Positions 28,733 to 37,631 of a stretch of DNA of 64,000 bases are shown piece by piece. The stretch is from Triplophysa rosa (lineage: Eukaryota; Chordata; Actinopteri; Cypriniformes; Nemacheilidae), in the NCBI RefSeq assembly GCF_024868665.1, contig NC_079891.1, forward strand, positions 24,280,103 through 24,344,102, given 5' to 3'. The notes under the pieces are model-generated. The model worked only from the letters and a program-made list of their open reading frames with translations. It ran no database searches and had not been told where the DNA came from. The translations under genes were made by a program, and so were the position numbers. Position 1 is the first letter of the stretch. Every line of letters begins with the position of its first letter.

Positions 28733-31700
28733 CACACACAGATATATCTGAACAGAGCCCCACTGCGACCGGCTCCATTCCGTTTCATCCCGACATCAAA
28801 AGGGACCATGGGGCTGTAGCAGTGGGCTCAGACAGAGACCCCAGTAACATCTGCAGTGAGGCCAGCTATCACAGGAGGGACATGCGTGGAGCAGATGTCA
28901 CCAGCCAGCCCAACAGCAGGCAGAGCAGGGGAGCAGAAGCGACGGGCCCTGACATGCCACTTACAGACCTCAACACACACAGCTCCCCCACACAATACAC
29001 CCACGATACAGCAGTGAAGCCAATACAAAATGCTTCATCTGAAATGTATTATTTAATCATAATCACTTTATAAGTCTATGCTTTAATTTATTTTTCTTAT
29101 TATTCTTTTAGAATAGAACAGACATGAATTTTACTTTACTTTTAGATTTATTAGAGAGTTCATATTATTTACAGGGTGTACTGTAAGCACACTACACTGT
29201 AAAACTTTGCTGTAGTTTTGCAGCAGGTTTGTAACTTACTGTAGATTTAATTACTGCTTAATACTACTTTCCTATTAGTACCGTTTTCAATTACTTTAAT
29301 CACAATTAAATCACTTTGACTTTTGAGATTCAAAATAAGCAAGAAGAGACTGGCATTAGCACAGCAACACTGCAACAAAGCATTTTTGTCTTGTTTTCTA
29401 GTAAAAATATTTAAAACTTCTTAAATTACGATACATTTACATTACAAGAAAAGTGACCTAAGATGTTTAGTCTTGTTTTATGAAAGAAAAATATGTAAAC
29501 TAAGTAAGTTTATGCTTAAAACAAAATTGTAAATTAAATCTACAGTAAGTTACTGGCAAACCTGCTGCGAAAGTACAGCAAAGTTATACAGTGTATATTT
29601 ATAATTCACGCATATTTTTCATATTTAAATTCATTTTTATAATTATAATTTCATAATGTAATTTTTATTAGTCAGAAAACTACTATATGATAATATTAAC
29701 TAAAAATACACAAAAATTAAGATATTAAACATATAAGCATATCCCTGTTTATATCTCCATATTTTGTGGTTTTTATCTTTTGCCGTTAGTCACTCTTTAT
29801 GTTTGTGACTGGGGTTTTCAAATATCTAACTAATATAAATTATTAAAAAATACTTGTCAACTTTAACAACACAGTATTTCATCATTTAAAAAGTACATTG
29901 TTTTTTCCTTTTCTTGAAAAATAGACAATTTGAACATATGGGTTTCAGAACGCCAGTGAAGATATGCTCCCACAGATTGACATAAAACAGCTATAAAATC
30001 TTCAATCTCATCTTAAACGTAATTATATCACATTTCATTCTAAAATGACATTTCAGTAAAACCAACTTCTCTCAAAAAGTTTCAATTTCATTTAATTTGC
30101 AAACTATTCTTCAGATTCCTCCCTTCTGCCTGAAAATAGAATTACAGACACTATGCAAATTCAAACAGCATAACTTTATTTGGAAGCCTCATTAGGGATC
30201 TGGATGACTAAGACACGTGCCCATGATCTTTCTCTATTTCTATCCTTCCTCTTTCCCCCCCCCATGTATTTAGGGTCCACGTTTTTTTCCCGGCCTGAAA
30301 GGCACTCATTAAATTGAAATTTTACTTTAAATCACTATTCATTGCCTCTGCTCCCCGTCTTCATTTTCCGAGTCTAAAGTTTTACAAACAGCGGCCTCAT
30401 GAGAGCAAGACAGAGCGAAAGAAACAGAGAAAGAAAGAATTAAGACAGCTTGAGAAGCAGCGACAGGCAGAGATGAACTAGATGACCTAGATTAGGCATG
30501 ATTAACATTCAATGTTGCTTAATTTGGAAAAACAGGTAGATGAGAGCCCGCGCGCAGGCGTCGGTGGCAGGGCAATTATGTTTAGCTGTCTAGGCTCCAG
30601 TGCAAATGCGACGTGTCAATCATTCCCTCCTCTGGCCCATTCAAGCACGTGAAGCAGGAGACCGCGAGATGAAGGCTCCTCGCGGCGAGCCACGGATGTT
30701 TTGTCAGGTGCCTGAATCTACAGAGGAGCCTCAATCATCTGCTCATATGCAGATCAGTCAAACAGGAAAATAATTAAATAACCTGATCAATTCAATCGGA
30801 CAGATTGCCTGAAGGGATAAACATCCATCACTAGATTAAAAAGAGCCGCTAATCACAAACTACTGAGATTAAAAGGTGAAAGTTAAAGCATGGCAAACGG
30901 AAAAAGTTTAGCGACGGGATTCTTGGCTAAGTAAAGCCAATTACGGAGTTTAGAGGGGGATAAAAGAAGACGTCGCTCGGAGTTGAATGATTTACATATT
31001 TCTCTGCGTGATTGCACTGGAGAAACTGACACTTCAGAGAAAGCCTCAATCAGGGGGATCGGGATTGATTGTGTGATTTGATGGTGAGATGAAAGGTGGA
31101 CTCAAAAAGGGCGTGAGATCTAAGAGGGTACGTGAAAGGACACCTCGGTGGTGAGGCTCTTAAGCAGCACTAGTAGCCTATACTGAGATCGCATGTATCC
31201 GGCAGCCGGTGAGGGGCCTGCTGATGAAAGCTCCTCTCAAGGAACTCTCACCAGCAGTCAGAGGAAGTCTTACATTCCCTCAGACCCTCCCAGCATTCCT
31301 CAAGAGAGGCAGAGAAACATACACCTAATTATTTATCATAGAGGGTGTGTAAATAAAAAACAAAACAAACAAACAAAAACAATACATTATTTGGGCACCG
31401 TGCTTGTCAAAAGAAATGTATTCAGTCAAAATGTGGGGAACGCATGTGAATTTGTTGTTTTGCATCTCCATTTCAAACATAGAAAATTCACAGCTTGTAG
31501 GAAAGTAAAACTTACCCGTCTAAGACAATCAGTTTTTGATAGGCGTTGCTGAATCAACTGGATCCAAAGGTCTTTGGGGATCTCCTATTAGACCAATATC
31601 ACCAACAATCAATAATCAGAAAAAAAGTCACATTTTGAATGAAAAAAACTAGGAAAATATTTGCAACCAATCAGATGGTCAAGAACACACTTAACCCAAA

Positions 31701-34073
31701 CACAAAAAAATTAATATTTTGGTTCGAAAACAATGGTCCATGAAAACAATCCAATTTTGCTACAACAAATACATTCCAAATATGCTATTGAACATATCCA
31801 TATTTATGACATCCCCACAGCTTTCATCTCACTCTCCTTTGTGAGTTTTGTGAAAATGATAGTAATTGGAATCTTTTGGATCGCTCTATTTTAAACTCAA
31901 GGCCATGGAAAGTTTAAGTGAGAGGATAATTAAAATAATTAAACCATTGGGAGGGACTTTTTCTAAGCAGATCTTTTTCTTTTCTTCTTCTAATTCTCTT
32001 CAACCCTCCTGTTTTATCCCATAACAAGCCTGCATTGCATTTGCAAGATCAGACTTCAGATAAAATCAGTTGTATGTCTTTACAATTCCAAAGAGACAGC
32101 AATTACTCGCATCTACAGACTGTAGCAAACACTGATGGCTTTAACTTTTCAACATGAAAAATTAATGTGATGAAGAAGACATTTCAGAATACTCTTTAAG
32201 AAACCTTGCAATAACATGCTGTGCACACATTTCAGATGGAAAATATGGTTACAAAAATCTATGGTAAGGGAGAGAGTAAAAGAGATCCCACCTGTTTTTT
32301 CTCTTGGTACTGCTGTGTAGCTCGGATCAGGTCAGTGTTGTCCTTCAAGATATTGCTATGGGTTATGTGAATAGCCTGTGTATGCTCACAGAACTTTTTA
32401 GCCTGTGGCAAGACAAAATATGACAATTTTAAACAGCATATGAAATGTAGAAACACTGACAGACTCAGATCGAAATACTCCGAGGAATAAGGGAAGTACA
32501 TGCTGTGCTACGGTATAAAACAGGAGTACAGTACAAGTGACTGAAGCTGCATTCCACCTCTAATGTCTGACAGCATAACTTTTCATTACCTGGTAGTCAT
32601 TAAAATAGTAGTTTGAAATAAAGTTTGAAGAAACTCATTTGCAAACAAAGATGCAAAAGAAATAAATACAGGGCAGAATTCTGGCAGCTCAGTGTATGTA
32701 TTTTAAATTAGGATTAGTTTTAGAAGTTAATTTCTGTAAGTCTTTATTATAACATGTTTAAAATAACATTTTTATTTAGCAAACATTGCATTTAGTAAAC
32801 TTTGTCATTGAAAGAAAACATGCCCCGTGGTAATGTAACAATGGAAACATTACATAAATCTTACTATTTGACTTTAAGATAATTTTAAAATGAAAAGTAA
32901 ATGGGAAAATTGAAATGTTAACATACAAAAACAAACAGACAAACAAAAACATTGTTTTATTCAACATATCTTGCAACTAATAATTATAATAAAAACACAA
33001 CATATGGGACAACCTGTCCCAACCTGAGGTTGACCCTTTTGTTTTAAGAACAGTTCAACCTATCAGTTTTTCTTCATAATAGTTAAAATGTTTACCTATG
33101 TTCACTTGTTTAATGAAGAGCTATCACAAAAATTAAGACATAAAAAGATTAGTTTGGAGAATAGTATTTATAAATATTTTGTAATATTAGAGGTTTGAAA
33201 GCTATCAATAAAATACAAAACCACAGCCAGATTGTATGTTAGAGATGCTCCTCTGTGATGAATTATTAGCAAGGAACACAGCGTGTAATGCACTGGACAG
33301 CATAAAACAATGATGTCTCACTCAAAAAGGTGCTAAATATCACGAAGGCATAAACAACAGAAAAAGACAATACACTATACCGGTATAATTTTATTTTAGT
33401 GTCAACAAAGTTTACAAAACTGAAATTAAACGATCTAAATAATTAAACAATAAAAAAAATACACTCACAATGGTTCTTTTTCCAGATGCTGGAGGACCTA
33501 TCAAAATGATTCTTGGCACTGAAACAGAAATATTTGTTATAATAAATGAGCTGACCCCAATCCATTAATAATGCAAGGTGACAGGTAATTTCATGAAACA
33601 TTGCTGTCTGGCAGTAAATAAAGACTGCAGTACTATTCTGTACTGATAAAAAATGCCTTTTTATTGAAGCAGTTCTGATACTGTGTGTGCAACCGCTACT
33701 GCTTTTGCAGCATGATATCATGTAGGACAGCGCCATCTACCGGTAACAACAATAAATTACTTCTGTAATGTATTGTTGCAAAACATGTCTATGAATATGT
33801 TTGCAAAATTCTTACCATCGACACTGTCTCTCTTCAGGACATTAATCAGGTATTGAATCGGGTCCTCTGGTTTGTCCACCACCAAATGTTTCACAAGAGT
33901 CTACAAATATATGTATGTTTACATTTAATAAGTTGAAATTGCTTCTCTAGTCATCTCTTCCTAAACATTACCAAGTAAAGGTCCTATACCTGGACCAGGT
34001 CGAATATTTCATGTTTCTCTGCGTAAATGGCCATCTCAGGGGGGATTCTGAGGGGTCTTACTCTTGCATCCAT
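12882..34073 (-). CDS. ak8: AK8, adenylate kinase 8 (two-domain, axonemal)
   Basis: Nucleoside-monophosphate kinase with two tandem AK domains, associated with motile cilia and sperm flagella (family knowledge). Coding exons: 34073-33990, 33900-33816, 33518-33469, 32402-32292, 31584-31516, 27010-26929, 26771-26700, 25844-25641, 23538-23407, 22972-22883, 19289-19148, 13805-13725, 13134-12882. They total 1455 nt, 484 residues plus TAG (human 479). Domain 1: P-loop GPPASGKRT (exon 3), [10 protein letters not shown] lid region (exon 7). Domain 2: P-loop FGPLGSGKS (exon 9), [10 protein letters not shown] (exon 12). The start is [14 protein letters not shown], which parallels the human N-terminus. 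The coding start exon seems to begin at an acceptor at 34120, with a non-coding first exon ending at 34359. The residue after the first P-loop lysine is Arg rather than Thr/Ser. The gene is head-to-head with spaca9. Introns of 3.6-5.3 kb carry many repeats and possible enhancers. Confidence 0.96.
13135..13724. other. ak8 last intron, nothing recognised
   Basis: AT-rich intron without a clear repeat or ORF. Confidence 0.5.
13806..15884. other. ak8 intron 11, distal part
   Basis: No exon found. It contains a (GA)n run at 15463-15488. The repeat-free part around 14780-15560 has mixed composition and could hold regulatory DNA. Confidence 0.35.
15463..15488. repeat. (GA)n microsatellite
   Basis: About 13 GA units in ak8 intron 11. 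Confidence 0.9.
15885..16775 (+). mobile_element. L2-type LINE, 3' fragment
   Basis: A decayed C-terminal part of a non-LTR reverse transcriptase. An open stretch at 16236-16502 reads [18 protein letters not shown] and later [11 protein letters not shown], wording typical of L2/CR1-clade elements in fish. Upstream, frames carrying [18 protein letters not shown] are interrupted by stops and shifts. The 3' tail TGTGCTATATAAATAACTTG fits an L2-type 3' end. The copy is 5'-truncated and inactive. Confidence 0.8.
16776..18160. repeat. Probable interspersed repeats, unclassified
   Basis: The sequence begins with TCAGTGTTGGGTAAGGTACC-type words, and from about 16860 to 17240 resembles a repeat. I could not find paired ends or a target duplication. 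From 17240 to 18160 I see nothing definite. Confidence 0.3.
18160..18740. other. Repeat-free intronic block, candidate conserved non-coding element
   Basis: Even composition, no transposon ends, no ORF, and clustered homeodomain-like TTAATTAA and TAATGC words (for example GCTGTTAATTAATAAAGCTG). It has the look of a developmental enhancer inside a bystander intron. This is inference only. Confidence 0.35.
18742..18804. repeat. (CA)n microsatellite
   Basis: Two CA tracts separated by CGCACGCACAG. Confidence 0.95.
20080..20275. repeat. Interspersed repeat family B, copy 2 (inverted)
   Basis: Reverse-complement relative of 5297-5678: it shares ATAGCTCATTCTAAGGTAAA and CATGTAAGGTCTTTATACAC. Confidence 0.7.
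20820..21190. other. Repeat-free intronic block, candidate conserved non-coding element
   Basis: No repeat hallmarks or coding potential. It has AT-rich homeodomain-like words (CTAATTATAC, GGCCATTAATC). Possible regulatory DNA in ak8 intron 10; unproven. Confidence 0.3.
21691..22072 (+). mobile_element. Solo LTR-like element, 382 bp
   Basis: It begins TGTGACACTCCCGTCGGTCC and ends ACGACTGTTACA, i.e. TG...CA. The flanks CATAC (21686-21690) and CTTAC (22073-22077) match at 4 of 5. It is pyrimidine-rich and has TATTAAA shortly before its end. The form is that of fish LTR-retrotransposon long terminal repeats. No internal coding region is next to it. Confidence 0.5.
22073..22882. other. ak8 intron 10, proximal part
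   Basis: AT-rich intron sequence. No exon or classified repeat seen. Confidence 0.4.
23066..23262. repeat. Foldback MITE-like element, copy 4 (short)
   Basis: It runs from GTTAAAGGGATTGTTCATTC to GAACTACTGTTTGCCTTTAA. The interior has ATATCCTCATGTCATTCAAG and mirrored AGAAGATTTTTTC / AAATATCTTC words. Confidence 0.65.
23690..24500. other. Repeat-free intronic block, strong candidate conserved non-coding cluster
   Basis: Roughly 800 bp with no transposon signature, no sustained ORF and many homeodomain-like TAAT/ATTA words (GCTTGATTAATTAATCATTA, GAATTAGCGCTAATCAAG). The composition is unlike the AT-rich intron around it. It is the best enhancer candidate in the ak8 introns. This is inference only. 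Confidence 0.4.
24571..24863. repeat. Foldback MITE-like element, copy 5
   Basis: Left ATCACCCTTTTGTCATTTCA, right TTTGGGTGAACTATCACTTT, with a mirrored centre (AACTGGCCCCCATTCACTT against AAGTGAATGGGGGCCATT). Confidence 0.8.
25862..26045. repeat. Partial interspersed repeat with CGATTAATCGCGATTAATC-type end
   Basis: The left end is AGGGCTGTTAAACGACTAATCGCGATTAAT (split and altered), a familiar cyprinid repeat terminus, followed by AT-rich subterminal sequence. The matching right end is absent; a foldback fragment follows directly. Confidence 0.55.
26050..26232. repeat. Foldback element, right half only
   Basis: Only the right arm remains: GATGAGATCTGTTTGGTTAC to TTTTGGGTGAACTGTCCCTT. Confidence 0.7.
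27920..28005 (-). other. Orphan exon-like stretch, weakly UBA-like, inside ak8 intron 5
   Basis: On the minus strand a pyrimidine-rich acceptor (CATTCTTGTTAG at about 28006-28017) precedes an open stretch ending at a perfect GTAAGT donor (about 27908-27913). The translation is [13 protein letters not shown] followed by [17 protein letters not shown]. The latter is vaguely like the MGF-containing helix of ubiquitin-associated domains. It does not belong to AK8: the AK8 frame passes directly from the exon at 31516 to the exon at 27010, and both sides match human. It could be an alternative or orphan exon, a decayed gene fragment, or chance. Confidence 0.3.
28115..28170 (+). repeat. SINE core-like fragment
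   Basis: ATTACATTTAGGCGTTTATC and GCTTTTATCCAAAGCAATTT are the shared teleost SINE core also present in the SINE at 47209-47356. Confidence 0.5.
28460..28742. repeat. Complex CA-rich microsatellite array
   Basis: About 280 bp made almost wholly of CA units with CG, CC and GC interruptions, so long spurious ORFs appear in several frames. The purine-pyrimidine alternation favours Z-DNA. Confidence 0.95.
29190..29600. repeat. Inverted-repeat MITE-like element
   Basis: The left arm (29190-29253: ACTGTAAAACTTTGCTGTAG, TTGCAGCAGGTTTGTAACTT) is mirrored by the right arm (29531-29597: AAATCTACAGTAAGTTACTG, AACCTGCTGCGAAAGTACAG). The arms are about 60 bp with a few mismatches; the core is AT-rich. 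Confidence 0.7.
29601..30150. other. AT-rich ak8 intron, nothing recognised
   Basis: No ORF, repeat end or regulatory signature seen. Confidence 0.4.
30160..31190. other. Repeat-free intronic block, candidate conserved non-coding cluster
   Basis: About 1 kb of GC-richer sequence with no transposon ends and no coding potential. It includes CAGGTAGATGAGAGCCCGCG and ATTAAATAACCTGATCAATT. Could be enhancer DNA; unproven. Confidence 0.35.
31585..33468. other. ak8 introns 3 and 4, AT-rich
   Basis: Apart from ak8 exon 4 (32292-32402), this is AT-rich intron without recognised repeats or further exons. Confidence 0.45.
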
Positions 34074-34359
34074 CTCTGCAGTACACCACGGCCGTGAGAG
34101 CTCCCAAAAGGCCTGGGAAGCTGTAACAAACAAACAAACAAACAAACAACTAACGGTTAAGGAGAAAGATAAAACAAACACCAACTTATTGTCTTTTTAA
34201 ATGAAATTAAACAAATCAAATAGCGGTGTGTGTGAATAAAAATTATAATGTCGTCATTTTAAAACACATTTTTTCGGATTGACATTTCCAAATATATCAG
34301 ATGTGACAGAAATTGTTGTCGGTAAAGGAAATTTAGAATGAGAAATCATTGTTGTTACC

Positions 34360-34553
34360 TAGTTGATGTTTTCTGGCGCACGCATTTGTTGTTGTTTGTT
34401 GTCAGTGGTAACGCGTGACGTAGATCAACACGTGTCTTTGCATTTTTTTAACCTGCTTCTTGTTACCAAGCAACGTACAAATTCAAAGGAAAAGTGGACG
34501 CATTGTAGCAACTCTACAGATATTTGACATCCGTGGGGTGCGAAGCAATACAG
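34360..34553. promoter_or_regulatory. Bidirectional ak8/spaca9 promoter
   Basis: ak8 (minus) and spaca9 (plus) diverge from here. On the minus side a non-coding ak8 exon plausibly ends at 34359 (CAACTAG, then a GTAACA donor) and joins the ATG exon at 34120. On the plus side a non-coding spaca9 exon plausibly ends at 34553 (AATACAG, then GTATAT). An RFX X-box lies at 34462-34474. Both genes act in axonemes, so a shared ciliary promoter is expected. Exact start sites cannot be read from sequence. Confidence 0.6.
34462..34474 (+). promoter_or_regulatory. RFX X-box motif
   Basis: GTTACCAAGCAAC fits the consensus GTNRCC-N-RGYAAC with a one-base spacer. RFX factors drive ciliary genes through such sites. 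It sits between the two divergent gene starts. Confidence 0.65.
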
Positions 34554-34760
34554 GTATATTATATCATGTAAATATAAACTTTAATATTTTGCATTATCAT
34601 CATCAACAATGAACATGACTTTGTTTTTATATTCGGTCCTACGTGCTGCTTTGTATTAAAAACGATGTTCGTGTATTTTCCTACATATTTATATCTTTAA
34701 AACACTTTATTTTTAAAACTAGTGTCCAATGACGTGTAACGTAAATTCTTGTGTGAGAGT

Positions 34761-35962
34761 CAGGGGCGTTGCTAGACCTAAACCTCTGTGGGGAACAGGC
34801 CCCCATTACATTTTCTATCACTTACGACACAATGCACTTAAACTTCCCTTGCTTAAACCAATATTCCTACAGTTTAACAATACTAGGGAATGTAATCATT
34901 TATGTATTTAAAAATATTTAAGGATCTTTAACATACTTAACCAACTTTATTAACATGTTTGCATGCACTGTATGGAAACAATGAAAGCAGATTTTCTTGC
35001 ACATCTGCATTCATTACACAATCAGCGGGCTCCATCACTCCATCACTAAATTTCGATTTAAAAACACTTTATTCGCAAAAAAGGTTTTTATGCTCGCTCG
35101 AGGTGTTTTTTCATTTTTGCGAAAATGGGTTAATGCAAATAATGGGAGATGGAAACGCATTTGCCTAATAAATTCCTCCAAAAAGTCACGTAACTGCACT
35201 ATGAGACGGCGTAACCTGACAGTATCTTGTTACACAGCATCAGAAATGTTGTTATGGTCATTCTTAAATGCCTGAGCAAATTTCGTCAAAGTATTTCTGT
35301 AAATGCCTCTTAGAACTGTCACGACTTCCCAAACAGCAGGCATCCAAAAATCACCGCATTTATTGTGTTTCGTAATCGTCTGCTTGTGCAAGTATTATTA
35401 TAGGCTACATGAAAATGATTATATCCCGTCTCTTACTTTTCTTTCTGATATTGAAGTGATGGTTGATTAGTTGGATGGAAACGGTGCTTCTCAAATGTTT
35501 TATGCGATATTCCAATTTTGCGCGTAAAAAAATCGCAACTTTGGATGGAAACCCGGCTAATGATTACAACGAATAAAACATCTTTTGAAGAATATACAAT
35601 TGCAATATTTCAAGAAACCAGTCGTTTTACGGCTCCAACTAATATAAAGAACATTATCTTTAAAACAACAATATTTTCTGGTTTAACAGCCAAGTCCAAA
35701 CAAAGCTGGTTGATTTTTTGAACCAACACACAGACGTGCGGGGACATGGATTTCTGCGCGAAAGTATAGGCCACGAGTTGGTTTTCGGACTGGTTAAAAT
35801 GCGCGACTTCGTCGCTTTTACAATCGTGAATTAGGTTACAATTACGTTGATAATTGCGGCAAAAACGGATGTATATACAATGTAAATGATTACACTGATA
35901 AACGAAATTATTAAAACTTAAAATGTATAATGGGGCACAAAGGGGGTCTAGCGACGCCCCTG
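34761..35962. mobile_element. hAT-like non-autonomous DNA transposon, 1202 bp
   Basis: The ends are CAGGGGCGTTGCTAGACCT and, inward from the right, CAGGGGCGTCGCTAGACCC. The target duplication GTGAGAGT is perfect on both sides (34753-34760 and 35963-35970). No intact transposase. It lies in the 5' intron of spaca9 and ends 41 bp before the coding exon. Confidence 0.9.
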
Positions 35963-36003
35963 GTGAGAGTGCTTTATTACTTATCTCATTTTTGTAAAAC
36001 AGG

Positions 36004-37631
36004 ATGAGTAAGCCCACTTCAACCGATATGAGCGACGTAAGAGAGCAACTGTACTCCATTGACCAAAAGTATGAGCGCCTCAAACAGCAGCAGTTTATAT
36101 TTATCACAGCTCTTGAGAGGTCGAGAGAACATGCCAGAGACAAAACTGAGCCAGTCTCCTCGGTCACACAGGTTAGGATGATTTTTCCCAATGCTCTTCA
36201 TCAATTTACATGCTATAAACCACACTTACTGTAGATTAAAATTGCTGTAATAATGAAAAAAAGTACATTATACTTTAATAATATTAATATTAGTATATTA
36301 ATAAATTATGTGTATTATGTTACTGGGTGTAATTACACTGTCCAATTATAATGATAAATGTGATTTTACCTGTAGGTACAACAGTACATGAACCATGACT
36401 GCAGCAACTCCACAGACAGATGCATCTTCTCGCTCTTTTTGGAAATAATGGCTGATCTTGAGGGTGTTCTGAAACTTATGGAATCCTCATTGTCGAACCG
36501 AAACACTTCCTGTGAGGGCTTAGATGCCTGCAGTGAGCTCCTGAACCCCAACACTAACATCAGCCAGCTAAGAGCACAGTTAAGTGACAAGTTACAGTAC
36601 AAGTATTGAATCAAGAATTTCAGGGTAGCACTTTATTTTACAGCCCTGTTCTACATGTACATAACTTACTAACCCTAACCTAATGGTTAGTATTAGGCGG
36701 TTAAAGGGATATTTCACCCAAAATGAAAATTCTGTCATGAATTACTCTCTTGTGGTTCCAAACCTGTATACATTTCTTTGTTTGGTTGAACACAGAGAAA
36801 GATATTTGGACGAATGCTTGTAACCAAACAGTTGTTGGACCCCACAGACTACCATAGTAGGAAAAATGACAATGGTAGTCAAAAGTGCCCCAGAACGGTT
36901 TGCTGTCCTACATGATATCTTCAAAAATCACAAAATATATATTTTTGTGTTTAACAGAACAAAAAAAATTCTTAAGCATTTTTTGCTACTATGGTAGCTA
37001 ATGGAGTCCAAGAACGGTTTGGTTACAAGCATTCTTCCAAATATCTTTCTCTGTGTTCATCAGAACAAAGACATTCATACAGATTTGGAACAATCGAAGG
37101 CGAGTAAATAATGGCAGAATTTTAGTTTTTGGGGTAATCCATCCCTTTAAGTGCACTGAAGTTATATATACACTGTAAAATAAAGTGACCTGAATTTCAT
37201 TGCATTAGAGTGCAATATTAAACATTAAATAGTATTAAAGAGGGTAACATGAAGCACTTAGATCATCAAAACATGAATTACAGCCACATTGCTTTCCCAA
37301 TCTCTCAATGCTGCTCTGTATTAACAGCTACCCGCACAATGCGATCAATCGCCTGAGCTGTGATGAAGCAAGAAATTTCTATGGTGGAATTGTGAGTGTG
37401 ATACCACTGGCTCTAGACCGTCTCACCTCCTGCTGTAAAAGAGCCACTCAACCTCTCACTTCCACAGCCACAAAAACATCACCTCAGCAAACAGAGGCCG
37501 AGAAAGCAGGGACTTCTGCTGACCTTGACAAGAGTACCAGTAACAACTCAAGTATAGTATATAGAAAAGGCACAGGTGGCTGGCATGCAGGAAAACCGGC
37601 CTGGAAGCCACCAAGCAATACAAAGAGATAA
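36004..37631 (+). CDS. spaca9: SPACA9, sperm acrosome associated 9 (microtubule inner protein)
   Basis: Small protein of sperm and motile cilia, known as a microtubule inner protein (family knowledge). Exons: 36004-36171, 36376-36578, 37328-37631; 675 nt, 224 residues plus TAA (human about 222). Exon 1 follows an acceptor at 36001-36002. The conserved landmarks are SIDQKYERLKQQQ, the motif STDRCIF (exon 2) and YPHNAINRLSCDEARNFYGG (exon 3), all matching human SPACA9. The C-terminal third is Ser/Thr/Lys-rich and ends PAWKPPSNTKR, paralleling the human PPWRPP tail. Two in-frame starts are possible, 36004 and 36028; the second aligns with the human Met. Exon 2 donor is GTTAAG. Confidence 0.95.
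36701..37151. repeat. Foldback MITE-like element, copy 7
   Basis: GTTAAAGGGATATTTCACCC at the left, GGTAATCCATCCCTTTAAG at the right, mirrored interior. It lies in spaca9 intron 2. Confidence 0.8.

Noticed and set aside
28379..28809. Several overlapping ORFs of about 100 codons
   Set aside because: All are translations of the CA-rich array (Cys-Val or His-Thr repeats).
34347..34365. Second X-box-like half-site (GTTACCTAGTTG)
   Set aside because: The second half does not fit RGYAAC, and it overlaps the presumed ak8 exon 1 donor.
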